From the NCBI RefSeq assembly GCF_011745365.1, contig NW_024468909.1, positions 3,286,001-3,350,000 on the forward strand: a stretch of DNA of 64,000 bases, written 5' to 3'. Below, piece after piece: positions 22,201-35,676 of this stretch (its first letter is position 1; each line of letters starts with the position of its first letter). The position numbers and the translations under genes were made by a program. Below the pieces are notes generated by a model. That model did no database searches and was not told the origin of the DNA. It worked only from the letters and a program-made list of their open reading frames with translations. The DNA comes from Cryphonectria parasitica EP155 (taxonomy: Eukaryota > Ascomycota > Sordariomycetes > Diaporthales > Cryphonectriaceae).

Positions 22201-25200
22201 GCATTGTCCGTCACGCCCTGAGTCTGGATCTCTCATTCGGATGTGGCTGTCATATTGAGCCCCGCGAAATGCAAGGCTTTTGGCGCCTTCCTTTTCATAC
22301 TCCAGTCGCGCCAGAACGTTGGAGAGGGATGCCGTTCTTTCCAGTCCATAATAAGCGTCAGGGTCGTCAATACTCTCAAAGATGTTGAGCAACAACTCGG
22401 ATGGATCCTCGCCCTCTCTAGCCGCTGATGACCGCCGTGATATCCGTGAAGGGTCCGCAAGAGCCAGCTCGGCGAACATCAAAGCGATCTTAGACATGCC
22501 ACACCTCACCGCGGCCTCCGCTGCAACGGTGGAGTCAACATCGAGCCAACGAGACCTATCTATAACAGACGTCTCACCAGGGAATGTTCTGCTTCGCAGA
22601 TAAATTACCACATTGACCAGGAGCTTGATGTTGGCTGTGGCATCTGCTGAATCTGATCTGAGCCATTCCTTGGCAGCCGCCGATAGGCTTCGTTTGACCA
22701 TCTTCTGACTGTCGAATTCGCCAACCAGAACAAGGTGGACAAGATAAGGAAGTGATTGTTCAGCAAAACCGTCAAGTTCATGCAGGACTGAAGAGAGACT
22801 AGCCAAGACGGTATTGTCTTGCAAAGCTTCGGCCAAGTGGACAGACAGATGACGGGCCCAGAGCGGAGACTCGATTTTGTCCAGACCAAAGACATCATGC
22901 TGATCATGACCCGTAGCACCGTGGTCTGTTGGAGGGGTCTGGTATAAGGACCAGGCTGAAGAGCTAAACAGCGTCTCAGGCAAGCTACGTCTGCAGTCTG
23001 CGATGAGATCATGGTCATCTGTAGCAACTGCAAATGAAACAATCCTTCGCACAGCCGATTCCGCGAGGCCTGCATGGCGAGAGTTGTCGCTCATCGCCAA
23101 ATCAGCCAGCAGCCTGAGGAGGCCATGGATGGAATCGCCGCCTTTGGTTGTAGTCCTTTGATACGTCGACAAGAGCGATTCTTTCAGGACATCCTGCGGG
23201 ATGTCGCCTGAAGCTGCGAACGATTTACCAACAACACGTCCCGCCCAGGTCAAATACTCTTTGCTCGAGTTCACAGATCGACAGCTCTTCCACACCATTG
23301 GTCCATGAATGCGAGCGTCTGCATCAGATTCAAGAATATCGTTTTGGTTGGACCGGGGGATAGTAAAGTCGCCGCACAACATCTTAAGGGCCAGGTCTCG
23401 GGCCGAATTATTGAGAAGCTGATCCTCTTGCTCCGCGTCTTTCAGTATTTCAAGGAGAAGCCTGCTTTCGTGCGTGTCTTTCTGCGAATTGCCCGAAGTG
23501 CGAATGTTGGATGCTGAGACGGTGATGGCTTTGAAGGCTTGCGCTTGTGTCTCTGATTTGAAGGCAGGAGATTCGTACTCCCTCAGTAATTTGACAAACC
23601 AGGTGTGAAACCGCTGTGCTTTGCTCATGGTCGCTTTGAACTGGCTCTCTTGAGTGGAGCTGGCCTGGCTGGACTCTAAGAACATTCGCAGGCTCGCTAA
23701 TGTTGACAAGGCATATCCTGCGAGAAATGATGGCGTCTGTACCATATGGGTGTAACCATTGGCAATCAGCCATTGGCTGATACCGAGAGCATCATCCGCG
23801 CATTCTGTATCCGAGATAAATGGTCTGATGGAGCGCAAAAGCATTTCAAGAGGATATGAAACCAAGACCTGAGGCCCAGCCAGACAGACTAAAATTCGGA
23901 TCTTGCGGATCACTGACAGGGCGTGGTGAGGTCCCAAGGCTGGGTGTATGGTGTTGAGCAGCCTGCGTGCTACCGAAGTAACGAGAGGAGGGGTCCAGAG
24001 AGAAAGGATATTGAATTGGGTATAACTGGCAAGATGCGCGAGTTGTACAACAAGATGCTTGCCCTTGAATGACGGTTGCTGATCAGGCGGCAGCTGAGTT
24101 GGCGAGTGGCTGAATTTCTTGATCTCTGCCATGGTGTTTGCAGCATGCACAAAAGCCTCATCCTTCGCCCATGACGTCTCAATCAGGTCTTCCTGTGTAG
24201 TGAGGAAGAAGTGACCGACAATGTCGACGAAGTTTTGGTTCAGGGAACTGTAGAATGAGTCCTTTCCCAGAGTCTTTCTAATCCGCGATTCGGCGGTGAT
24301 ATCTGACTCCCTCTTGGCTATATCAAAGCACGTGGAGTACGCCATAATCTTTGAGAAGCCTTCTTGTACGATTGTCTCAGGTGCCGTTCCGAGTCGAGCT
24401 GCCAGTCTTTCCAAAGCTGCGTCTTGGTCTCGCATGATCATGATTGCAGCAGCCTCGGTCCTGACATGTGCGAGGAGAGAATCCAAGGTCGCGAAATCGA
24501 ATATCTCATATGGAATGTCCTCTATGCTTCCCTCTTCGAGCAAGGTATAGAGAAGTTGCGGGGCGAACAGATATAGCAGCTCCTGTGGAGTTTTCAGTGA
24601 CCTTGCAAGAGCAATAGCTTTCATGCCATGAGTTGCGTATTTCGAGACACCCGGAACCTTCCTGGGAATCTCTAAAATATGATAAACACACCGTCGGAGA
24701 AGTGTCGGAAGTTCGCAGCCCAGTTTAGCCAGGACGAATACTCGGAAAGCTATGCCTTCCAAGAAACCCCCATCGTTTGGCAGCTGTTTCAAGACGTCTC
24801 CGAAGATGGCCTCGTGCAGTTTGACTGCATAAAGATCAAAAAACTCTGTCAGACGCTGTCCGATGTGGAATTTGACTCTCATGCGGCCAACCAACAGCAT
24901 CTCAAGCAAGGTCTTGCGTGGTTCATGTACTTTGGCCCTCTTATCTCTCCAGAATTCAGAGTTTATCTCCATGAGACGATACAGAAGCTCCGTCAACGAC
25001 ATCTGCGCCTCGATAGACAAGATGCGATTTGGCCAGGCCGTCTTCACGAGAAAATTGTACAGGTCCACGGACGGGCTGATAAGATCCGAGTCGCTTCCAC
25101 CCATTGACCAGAGGGGTGCGAAGTACATGAGTATGTCTGCGCACAAGCACAAGACGGCCTCGCAGCTTGAAAACAGGTTTTCTCGTAAAATCCCTCCGAC

Positions 25201-28200
25201 TTGTTCAATGATATCCCTGGCATAGTTTGATGTATTGCCAAGATTGAATTCAAGAAGTTCGTGAAGAAACCCGCCGCAGAAGAGAAACTTTTCGTCTGTC
25301 AGGGATAGAAAAGCGTCCATAACAGCCTCCGTAATTAGTCCGACTTGCGCGTGGTCTTTGGAATATTCGGAGAAGAGATGCAGCTTCATCTGTGTAGCTT
25401 CCAAGAAAGCGTGTTTGCTCATACGCAATGCAATCTTCTGCCTGGGAAGGGTCGCGACTCCCGAAGAAGGATCGCTCTTGTTGACTTGCGACTTGAACTC
25501 CTCATCAACATCCATAATATCCGACTGCTGGCCTGGTGTCTGGCGAGTATTGTGGGCCCGGGTGAGATCCCACAACCTCTCGCAGAGCCTCAAAAGATGA
25601 GGATATCTGTTGCAGAATTGTTCCACTTGTACTGTATCCAGCCGAGGCAAGTATGGGGCCACCGACAGCAGAATGACCTCAAACGCCTCCTTGTTCTCTG
25701 GCATCTCGAGGACCATTTCGATACATCTGTCCCACAATTCGTCCAACGTGGTCTTGATGTCTGCCACGATCCGAGAGTCTTGATCCTGGAGACAGGACAA
25801 CAAAATGGTGCTCGAAACCAGACATGCAAGCAAGCTCCGCAACCTCTCGATGGACAATCTCGCAGATATTTCGGACCCATGTCGTACACTTGACTGAGAT
25901 GTTGGTCGAAACAATTGGGCAAAGTCGTCCAACTTGGGAATAAGTAGCTCTAGAGCAAGTGTTCTGAAGTTGTGAGAACTGGAGCTCGTGAATTCATCGG
26001 TGATTTCTTCGCCGTTCGTGTTGTGGAAATAGCTTCGGCGAAGTATGGGACCCAATGAATCTTCGCCGTCGAGATGCAGTAGATATTTCGTCATCTGCGC
26101 AGAATCACGGAACGCTTTCCAGAACTGCGCAACATGACCGCCAACAAGCTGCGCCTCACCAACAAGCTCCATTGGAGACAGACCACAGCATGAAAGAAGA
26201 AGATTGACTAAGTCAATCGGTACCATATGGGCGCCGTAAGAAGACGCGTAGGTTGAATCCGCTTCAAATTGTTAGCATGAAATCCTCCAGACAGCTAGTA
26301 GCCTCCTGGGAAATGCGACGAGCGCAGCAAAACCTACCAGGTTTCCAGGTAGAAAAGACCCATCTGATGACATGACTGTATGTCTTTTGCATAGCACTAG
26401 GTGCCATTTCATTGCGCAGATTTGCGACGCAATGCATGAGCACCAAGGACGAATCAACCAATACTGCGGGTCCGCAAATATCGGCCATTATCACAAAGTT
26501 GCTCACATCATCCGCAATTGCATGGTGCGGAAGCAATTGAGACTCCAAGATTACATGAAGAAGTACGCAAGCTGCTCGACATGTGCTTGATATGCTCAAA
26601 GATCTGACGGCTAGCTGCCATAGCTGTTTCCACTTGGCTTCAGCTATGCCTTGATTTCCATGCGGTTTGATTGCACAACTATGGTTCCTTTTCGTTAGAT
26701 CCGTTAATCAAGGACGAAGTCAACGGAGCAGCATATATTCACCTGGCACAAGCGATCATTGCCCATGATGAGAGGACGCTTTGCTTGTCACTGATCATCG
26801 GTGTCAAATGATCCATGATTGCGGCTGCTTGTTCTCCTGAAACCTCGCTGTTAGGCAAGTAGAAGGGAAAGATCTGGAGGGCGGTCAACTTGACCGCGAC
26901 CTCGGACGAAAGCAATCTTTTCTGCAGCCTATACGAGCCTCCGGCCAAGCGTTGCCTCTTCCTAGGCTGCTCGTCCTCAACATCTGGACATCGTGCGCCG
27001 GCTCCGCTATGCCGCAAAAAAATGTGTTCAAGACAAGACATTGTCTCAACGACGACCCAACGGCGCTCGGCATCCTGCGTAAATGGTCGAAGAGCAAACA
27101 AGCCTGTGCTGAAGTGACCACTAGGGATGGGCGCGGACGAAAACGTCAGGTCTTCCAAGCGGAGGCGCGACTGTTGGCTTCTTTGCGAATACTCAGTCCA
27201 GAGTACATCCAAGAGGTCTTCCAGGTCGCCCAGCAAGCGGGCAGAGGAGGCTTCCTGCAAGAGGCTGTCCAGGTATAGGTGGATACCGTGGATCGTCTTT
27301 AGCATTTCATCCCTCACGGAGAACAACAACTCATCATTGTCGATGGCCCGTGGCTGCCAGCAATAGCTGAGTAGAGGCACCGCTTCCCTGGTGATCGCCC
27401 GACCAAGCGCGGGGTCATCACCTGCTGTTTGGAGTAATATGCAGTTCAAAGTTGCGAAAGCCACCCTATGCAGTTTGCTGGAGTTGAGACGTAGCCGCAA
27501 AACATCAAGCACGGCATCAGACACCTCTCGACGCCGTGTCATACCAGGGGCATTGGAAGCGGATACCAACGACAGCAGACACTGCACTGGCGAGGAAAGG
27601 TCGCCTGGCTGTAGGTGAGCTGAGCCGCGCTGACTCGCAGCCTGAGAGCGTCTGCTCAAGTTAACGAGTGATGAGTGGCGTCCAGTACCCGGCGCAGGGG
27701 ATTCATTATCAAGCAGTGCTGTCTCGGAAGCTGTCGACCTCGTGCCACCTAATAGGTGAGAGATTCTGGAGAGGAGGAAGTCGACACATGCTTCCCAGCC
27801 AGCTCCATTGGAAAGAGCGAGACTCTCGACATGTGCAGGGCAGTCAAGCAGGAGCCCCAGCGTCTGCATGTAGTCTCGTGCTAGAGGTTGAAAGAAATCC
27901 CCGTCGCGGTCGGGAAGCGTGTCAGTAATGTGGTCTATCACGGCCCTCGAGGTATTAGCTTTGAGTTTCGAGATGCCATGTGTGACAGTCGCCCGTAATG
28001 CTTTGCCGCAATCGTCAAGCCTCTCATTTGCATGCTTTACACCACTCTTCCCGGCCAAGAACTTTTGCTTATCAGACAACGCTGCTTGGAAGAGGGCCTC
28101 GAACAGGCCATGATACTCCTTGCTCTTTAGAGAATCACTGAACGAGTCAATTAGTAAGGCTGTTATGACAATTACAACGGGATGGAGGATATTCTCACTG

Positions 28201-28436
28201 GGTTTGAGATGGTTGGCTGAAAAAGTCGATGAGGTCTATACAACGTGTCAGCGAAGACGGGTAAGCAATTGCCTTTTGGCAGGACAACGAACCCTGCAAA
28301 GCCTCGCCACGAGCCTGTACACCTGACCCAGAAATATTGACTGTAAGGGAGTCAGCAAATCGAAAGCTTGAGGGGTTCACACTGAGTAATGGCCCAAACC
28401 TCTCAACTGCTCAACATTCGTAATTCGGGGCCTCAT
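19247..28436 (-). CDS. Tel1/ATM serine-threonine kinase (2937 aa, 7 exons)
   Basis: A PI3K-like kinase acting at DNA double-strand breaks and telomeres. Minus-strand exons: 28436-28400, 28340-28293, 28235-28199, 28137-26743, 26678-26338, 26261-21773 and 21713-19247. All seven join in phase (8814 nt). The first three exons are only 37, 48 and 37 nt and encode the start of the Tel1/ATM N-terminal (TAN) region: RGEALQ joins DLIDFFSQ, then DSLKSKEYHGLFEALF. Two of their donors are weak (GTTTGG, GTTCGT), but their branch sites (GCTGAC) are good. The middle is a long helical-repeat solenoid. The FAT domain lies in late exon 6 and early exon 7. The kinase has GLGDRHGHNILLD at about residue 2754 and HIDLG at about 2772 (catalytic loop and DFG-equivalent). 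The FATC motif is the last 32 residues, ending LFCGWAAYA. It is divergent from nup192. The core is certain; the micro-exons are hand-built. Confidence 0.93.
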
Positions 28437-29366
28437 GGCCCCTTTCTTCGGGGGCATTGTGGTGGTGGTGGTGGTTCCAGACTCGAGTGCCTGTTATTGG
28501 CCATCCAGATGCTCAACGCTCTTGCCAACAGGATGTGCTGTAACCTTAATCCTAAATCCGGCTTTCATAAAGCATACCACGCTCATGAGACCAATCTGAT
28601 TATCGAGAAAAAATCGTGCACTGTGATTGCTATGGTGAGCCTTATGGCAGACGAAAGAGACCTGCTGCAGTAAAACATTGTCCGATGGCAGTGAAGGCCA
28701 TGAGACGATGCTAGAATTGAGGGGCTGACAGGATGGAGAACTTAAGGCAGAAACGACAGGAGGTCAAAAGAGAACGGGCGGCTCTCGCGAAGGAAATGCA
28801 ATTGAAGACGTCAGAGATCACGAGCAATTACTGCATTTTTGCTGCCCTGGTAAAAGAACAGAAGGTGCAGGCCCAGATGATTTCCTTGGTGTACTGCGCT
28901 GCCTAAAAGTAACGTTCACTGGCCTGGCCGGTGCCCGTCAACCTCAACCTGTCGTGCCTGCAGCTTGGTATGCTTTATCGACTGGAGCTCTGACCACACC
29001 GTAACTCATCCCTGCTGGCCCAGTTTTCAGCCCTCTACTATTGGCTCGCATCCAAGGCGGCTCCAAACAGCAGCCCATTGATCCCTGGATCACAGTTTGG
29101 GTCCTGGTCGCGTCCCCAAGCTCACTGCCAAATTTACGCGATACCTCAAATGCCTAACCAGTGACAGCGGAGCTGGCAGGGCATGAAAAAGTTAACAAGC
29201 TTTACGCGAAGGCAGAACTTCAGTCAACAGCCCCTCGAATTGACTGACGTCAATCCCCACGAACCATCTGCAGCCATATCTATTGCTTTTCGAACAGGTC
29301 GCTGATCCAGAAGCGCCGCCTTGAAGCTGTAGAGATGCAGCGATTGCCTTCAACAAGATATTAACC
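28437..29366. promoter_or_regulatory. Divergent promoter region, tel1 / nup192
   Basis: 930 bp between two outward-facing starts, so it is expected to hold both promoters. It also contains a 57-codon plus-strand ORF with coiled-coil character (28733-28906, listed separately). No TATA box stands out. Confidence 0.5.
28733..28906 (+). CDS. Possible small coiled-coil protein (57 aa)
   Basis: An ATG-initiated frame MENLRQKRQEVKRERAALAK... rich in Lys, Arg, Glu and Gln with regularly spaced hydrophobics, ending ...MISLVYCAA. It is shorter than typical annotation cut-offs. Such composition is unlike the surrounding chance frames. There is a stop in frame shortly upstream (TGA near 28718), so if it is real the ATG is the start or an intron ends just before it (a CAG precedes the ATG by one base). 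A GTGTAC near the end could be a splice donor, so the C-terminus is uncertain. No family recognised. It may be a leader ORF of nup192, a separate small gene, or chance. Confidence 0.3.
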   Translation: MENLRQKRQEVKRERAALAKEMQLKTSEITSNYCIFAALVKEQKVQAQMISLVYCAA

Positions 29367-32300
29367 ATGACCGAAATCAGCCCCCTCGACGCCCTCGAGG
29401 CGCTTCACAGAGAGCTCACTGCAGTCTTGGACCACCGTTTTGAGAGCCTTCACATTCTTGAGCAGCAGCTTGATGCTCATGCACAAGCATTCAGGAAGCT
29501 TCTTGATAAACCTGCGAAAACCGAGAAGAGCCGCAGTGCACTTAAAACAGGTTTGTCCTGCCGACGCAAAAGAACCCCAACAGGATCCTGCTCGGGCGAG
29601 ATCATGAGCTGACCAGATCTGCAAAACAGGCAAAGTCACAATCGAGGACGAGACATACACCCTCAATGCTGCCTTCCAGGACAACGCCCTGCAGCTTGCT
29701 GACGAAATCGAACTCGACGAGATAGAGGCCGCAAAGATACTTCTGGACTGCCACGATGATCCGAGGACCCTCGGCCGGACACTGTTTGAGTCTGGGCTGG
29801 TCTGGTTCCATCAGCAGCGGAGGTACTTACTGGATTGTATGCGCCTCTGCATACAGATCGCCGACGATGACGAACTGGACGACAATCTGCAGACTGCGTT
29901 TAGAGCATACGTTGATGAGAATATTTACGTTGCTAGCGCACCTGGGGGCCCCAAAATTGTTCCGAGGTGTATGGAGGCCATGCAGGGTATTAAGAGTTGG
30001 CTGCAGAAACTCGCGGACAGGGTGACAGCAGCGGGCGTCATCCACGGCGTGGATCGACCTCCTCTCGATGAGGTGCTCGAGTACTCCCGCCACAGTCTCC
30101 TGCAGCAACACGAGATACTGGCATTGATCACCGCCAGCGCGATCGATAAACGGCATGCCAAGGCTGAGGATTTCAGAAATCTTCTGACGATGCTCCAGAA
30201 GTTGGACCGTTACGATCAGTTGCTAATTCACCTATTCCCCATCATTGGAACCTACATTACTGTGTTTGGATCGACAGAAGGCAACAACGATCTGGAACAG
30301 GCACGCGACTTCTACAAGCTGCTCTCCAAGGTAGATGATGAGACTTGGGTCATGCCATACCTTCATGCCGCTGTCCGAGCATGGTGGGTTGTGGAGTTCT
30401 CAGGCCTATTCGTTGATGTTGCCGATGAGTCTGACACTTTAGCTGGTGAGAAGCATCCTTGAACAGTCATGAGAGCCAGCGCTAATACTGAGACACAGAC
30501 GAAAATGGTCGCCTCAAACAATTCACCGAAGCTTTGAAGGACGGTGCTTTTGACTTCATACTGTCCGTTGCAGCAGACGTAAAAACTCCCGTGTGGCACG
30601 ACCCTACGCGGCTCGGCATAAGACAGTGGCTTCAGAGGAAGTCACCTTCGCTGGCCGATGCTGCCCAATTTTCGGAGCATTTTCAAGTTGCACTCGTGGT
30701 GCAACTAGAGAACCTCGTAGAGGGACTCATATCGAACATGCCCGATGTCCTCCGCAAGATGCGGACCGAGGAGGACGAACAGCGTCAGCTCAATGCAAAC
30801 CACGAACAAGATCTGGACCTCGAACGTTTCCTGTTGATTATCGCGTACGCATACGAGGGCCGCCCCGAGGCGGCAGAGGCCTTTTGGGCGGATCCTGACA
30901 GCAACCTAGCTGGCTTCTTGCAGTGGGCGTCCAGACGAGCGTCTACACCATTGGTCAGCGCATTCTGCGAGATGCTGCAATCCATATCCCACGACGACAC
31001 GTGTGCTTCATCCGCGCACGCGTTTCTTTTGGACGAAGGCCAGACGGCTTCCGGAAAATTGCGAAAATCGCACTCACTCACCTGGACGCAGATCTTCAAG
31101 GAACTTACTTACTTCACCAATAAGCTTCAAAAACCGGCCACATCCCAATCCCAAATCTACCGATCTGGGAAACCCACTGCTGAGCAGGCTGAAGCCGAGC
31201 CTGAGTCTGCTATGATGCTTGAGTGCTATCTCAGACTCATCATTCGGTTAGCGTCCCAGAGTGAGACTGTCCGGGTCTATCTTATCAAAGGTGAATACAA
31301 CCTGGTTCACGGCCTGTACCAGTTGATCAACATCCCCGGACCGCAGCATGTGCGTCTTAGGGCTTCCGCTTTTTACGCGCTGCGAGCGTTGATGAGCCGC
31401 AAACTTCAATCGGAATGCAACATCATGTGGACACTCCTCGATTCATGGGCGACAGGACAGAACCCTCCACCTCAAGCTGCAACTCGTCAACCCTCAGCAC
31501 AAGTCAATCAGACTCCTGCGACCACGATGAAGAAGCAGTTACAAGAGCTGGGCCGTGGGTTTGAAGAGCCCAACGCTGTGGTTCAATTTCTCAACTCACT
31601 CGTGTCTCCTGTATTGGACTCGTCACCCTTGAGTGATGTCTTGCCTTTCCCTGAAGAGCTGGGATCACAGACCAGGATGCCGGGAATTGACCCCTACGTG
31701 GACTACGTCCTTGGCAACGTCTTGGGTGAGAATTCTGGGGAGCTGCGCGACACGGTCCAGACGCGGATGCTGCGGCTGAGCTGTTTCGAATTCATCCTCC
31801 TCTGTCTGGACAACTTCAACGAGGACCTCATCTTTCTAAGTCATGAGACGAACATTGCCGTGGACTCTATCATCTCGACGACAGACCTGGCTAGTTATGT
31901 CAAGTTGCACCCTTTCGCGCGCGTGATGGAATGGATGCTCAACCGCCGAGTGATGGCTGCATTGTTCAGTACCATTAGTCCCAAATATGCCGATGAGCTC
32001 ACTCAGATTGCTAGTGCAACACCAGAGTCGCCAATAATACTGAGTACCCTGCGAGCAGTCGAGGTGGTCACCAAGGTTCTCGAGATGCAAAACACCTACG
32101 TCGACCTTATACGGCCATTGATCAAGGATCAGCCAAACAAAAGGGCATTGTCTGCGCCGGCGTACCTCTCCTTTGAAGATGGTATCATGAGCCACATCAC
32201 TCTAGTGGTAGACCTGGGCCGATATTGCGGGATGGGTCATCCGGCTTTGACACTCGCGTGCTTGAAATTGTTGGAGAAGATTTCATCTTCTTTAAGGATC

Positions 32301-34649
32301 GCTTCAGCATGGAGTCCCGGCCACTATGGCCAGACGCATCGCAACAAGGCCATAGTTGCACTGGAGCAGATGGGTGATGGCGAGGCAATCTCGGCATCAT
32401 TCATCGCAGACCTGACGGAGCCTCTCGACATTTCAAGAAAAGCCGAGTCGCCGAATTACATGATCAAAGTGTACATTCTGGACTTTTTGTTTGCTTGTCT
32501 TCAGGCCACTCCCGATCAACCCACCATAGCCCATCAGCTTCTCGGGTTTGAGTGCGGCATTGACTTCATCTCAGCGAAGAAGGATGGGTCTTTTGACTCT
32601 GGAACGTCTCTGTTCCACCAGATGCTGCGAGTCCTTGTAGAGGTACCCTTTGGTGACGAGGAAACGGGCATATGGAGGTGGACGATCGATCTCAAGTTCA
32701 AGATCATGCGAATCTTTCAAGTCCTGTGGACATCGCCTCTGTCTTCGTCAATTGTCTTGACAGAGCTGAGGGAGAATGACTTCATCTTCCACCTGCTGCT
32801 TAGGGAGATCACTATTCAACCCCTTCTGCCATGGGATGGCCAAGTCATGACGGGTCCGGAATTCCTATTGTCCGATGCCTCCATGGCCTTCATATCTTTT
32901 TTGGCTCTACGCTCTCTCACTTTGGAATATGCAAGCATTGAGCTTTGCAGCATTTCCCAGCAGAGACAGCCTCACCTCAAACGGCGCCTCCTTGATGCCT
33001 TGAACGGACAATTGAAGGATGACGGCGAGATGAGGCCGGTACCTGGCGTGTTTGACCTCTTTGACTTCCTTCCGGCAGATGATCAATTCTGGAACGTACC
33101 ACCTCCATCTTTCGATTTGTATCGAGACTTGGACTTGACACCATATTTGGAAGACGACGCAAGCGGCAACACACTCTACAACCTCGACAGGATCAGGGAG
33201 GTCATCCTTTTGAAACGAAAGGAGTTTGCCAAACTGGGCCAATTGGCCTCTGAGCAGGAAATCAACGCTATGGACAAGGAAGAAGCGATGCTCCTAGAAT
33301 ACCTGGAGTTTTCCAATCGACAGACACAGGTGGCATCGTTCCGGTTGAGAGTCCTCAAATCGTGGACAAAAGTTCTCCTAGTCATGCTCGAGTCGAACGA
33401 TTTCAAGGGAAGCGATCAAACCTCATTTCTGCTGCAAGCACTCCAAGTGATGCTCCCAAGCCTGGACGTCTATGCGTCAGGCCACAAAGACGAGGCCCAC
33501 GAGCTTGCGAAGCTAGGCAAGGTGCTGCTTTTCAAGGTTGATTTCTCAACCGCGGAAGACAATAGCAAGGTCGCCGGAGACCTAATCAGCGATAAGCTGT
33601 TTCAGCTCTTCCAGATCTGTCTGTCAGCCATCAGCAGGTGGGCTGGAAACTCGGAACTTCGTGCTCTCTACTACAATATCTGCTACCGCTACCTGGCCGG
33701 CATCGCTGGACACAGCCAGGTATTTCTGGCCAGTCGGCAACATACCATCAAGTCCATTCACGTCCATGGCGAGCGACTTCTGAATGTGATATGTGATGAC
33801 GCCGAGCGCAGCGACGCGAAAGGTCAGACGGCAGCTCTCATCTTGTTGGGAGCCTTCGTCAAGATCGGTATTGTGGAGAACGATTCATACGTGGTGGAGA
33901 CTCTGAATAGGCTCAACTTCATCGGCGTCGTGGTCGATTCCCTCAAGTCGGTCTGGCGCGAGTGCTTTGGGTCCATACAAGCAGGTAAGTCAAATCTGAC
34001 CCCCAGAAAGTGTTGAAAGAGCTGAAGACGGCTGATCAGGATGGCAGACAACTCCGATGTGGAACTTCTTTGGGGCGCCAAGCTCGCCCTACTGCAGTCT
34101 CTCTGCCAGACCCGGGAGGGCGCCAAATACGTCCTACAGAACAACCTCTTTCGCGCCGTCGAGGTCTCAGGTCTGTTCGCAGTTGACCTCGACACAGATG
34201 TGGGCTCCGACCCACTTGCTCTCGAGAAACTCTACTCGCTCCTGCTCCGCATGACGCGCATCATCGGCGCCGCGGTGCTTGCCCGCGGACCCCAGAGCAG
34301 CGTCACCCAGGGTCCAGCGCGTCGGTTCCTAACCGAGTGTAGAATGCTCATCGTACAGGTGCTGAAAAAGAGTGCGGGTATCGGAATGGGTCTCGGCGCT
34401 GCGGCGCCTAGCCAGCAGCTTGAGGAGAACGTAGAGGATCTGGCTGAGGCATTTATGGTGTTGATCACTGCAACGGGGTTTTTACAGGTGAGCCTTCTCC
34501 TAACTCTGAGCCACCACCGCCTAGCTTTGATTGTAATGGACTCTTCACTGACTTTGTCTAACTTTTCTTCGTCTATTTAGTTTGAGGAGGAGATACTGAC
34601 AGGCCCCGGGGCTGCGCAACCTCTGACTGCTCAGGGGTTGTTCCATTAG
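29367..34649 (+). CDS. Inner-ring nucleoporin Nup192 (1664 aa, 5 exons)
   Basis: A large alpha-helical scaffold of the nuclear pore inner ring (Nup205 in animals). Exons 29367-29550, 29630-30445, 30499-33984, 34048-34487 and 34581-34649 join in phase (4995 nt). The N-terminus MTEISPLDALEALHRELTAV, the segment DENGRLKQFTEALKDGAFDF across the exon 2/3 join, and the short final exon FEEEILTGPGAAQPLTAQGLFH fit the fungal Nup192 family. Length is in the family range. For intron 4 the acceptor at 34047 was chosen, not the nearer CAG at 34039, because only that keeps ADNSDVELLWGAKLALLQ in frame. The last intron ends TTTAG. The protein is helical throughout with no FG repeats, as expected for a scaffold nucleoporin. 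Confidence 0.93.
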
Positions 34650-35676
34650 AAAGAAGATAGAGGACCATGGAGATGGGAAGAAGCCTCTCTAAGATTAATT
34701 GATGGGCAATTGCAAAACATGATTGATGTACGAAACAGAATTAGAGTCACAAAAGCATTGCAGGCAGGATGTAAAGCAAAATAAGGTGCTAGCTGGCCAT
34801 AAGGGAAGAAAAGGAGCATTTGAGTGCGTTGATATATGTCCAGGTCGGTCAACGGCAAGTGATACACTTTCGAGACCACGGACAATTGTCTCTGGTCTCT
34901 CTACCTTGAGAAAACTGTCTCTTGAGAAGAAGGCTGTGTGTACTGCCTCCCGTCATATGCACCACGCATACCTGTTCAAGAGGGAGCTGTGACTGTGGTT
35001 AATGAGAAGATGCGAAGAATCCGCATGACGGTACGAGGGACACAACAGCAGCCGTGCTACACCAACAGACAGGCCGGTAGCAGCAGCAGCACCAGCCAGC
35101 ATCTACGCATTTTCCTTTTTCATTATTCACTTGGGACGAATTTCACTTGAGACAATGCAGGAGCGGTATGTCGGTTGATTATCCGCGTTTGGAATTACGA
35201 TACCCAGGCGGGCGGCACCATGACCCTTCCTACCTGGACTAGGCCCAATGCCCCGGGCGTCTGTCTGTCCATCTATGTACCTCAAGGGAAATTTGTCAGG
35301 ACATGCACACTTTGATTTGACCTTTTCCTTATGTCCACTAAACACACCCGTGTTTCCGAATCTTTTGTAAGACGCCTCGCAAATGCAATTGTGTTTGGGG
35401 GGGGGGGGGTGTGAGGGTATCGTGTTAACGAGGAAGTAGACGTGAAATTGAATACTTAAAAGCTCATGAATAGGGGAGGGAGTGAAAAACAAGTGCCTGT
35501 GATGCAACCGTGCCACCTTTTTCTAGACCCTGGTGCATGAAAGTTGTGATTCGTGCAGGCATGGCCACCGGGGGATCCATTATGTCGTCCAGACTGCCGA
35601 CCTCTTATCAAAGGGGCTGAAATCCCACACTCGCCGCGATGGGGTTCTACGCAAGGCACCTCGTTCCCCCAGCCAA
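34650..35676. other. Convergent intergenic region, nup192 / RING gene
   Basis: About 1 kb holding both 3' untranslated regions. It contains a 13-G run (35397-35409). No coding feature is supported. Confidence 0.55.
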
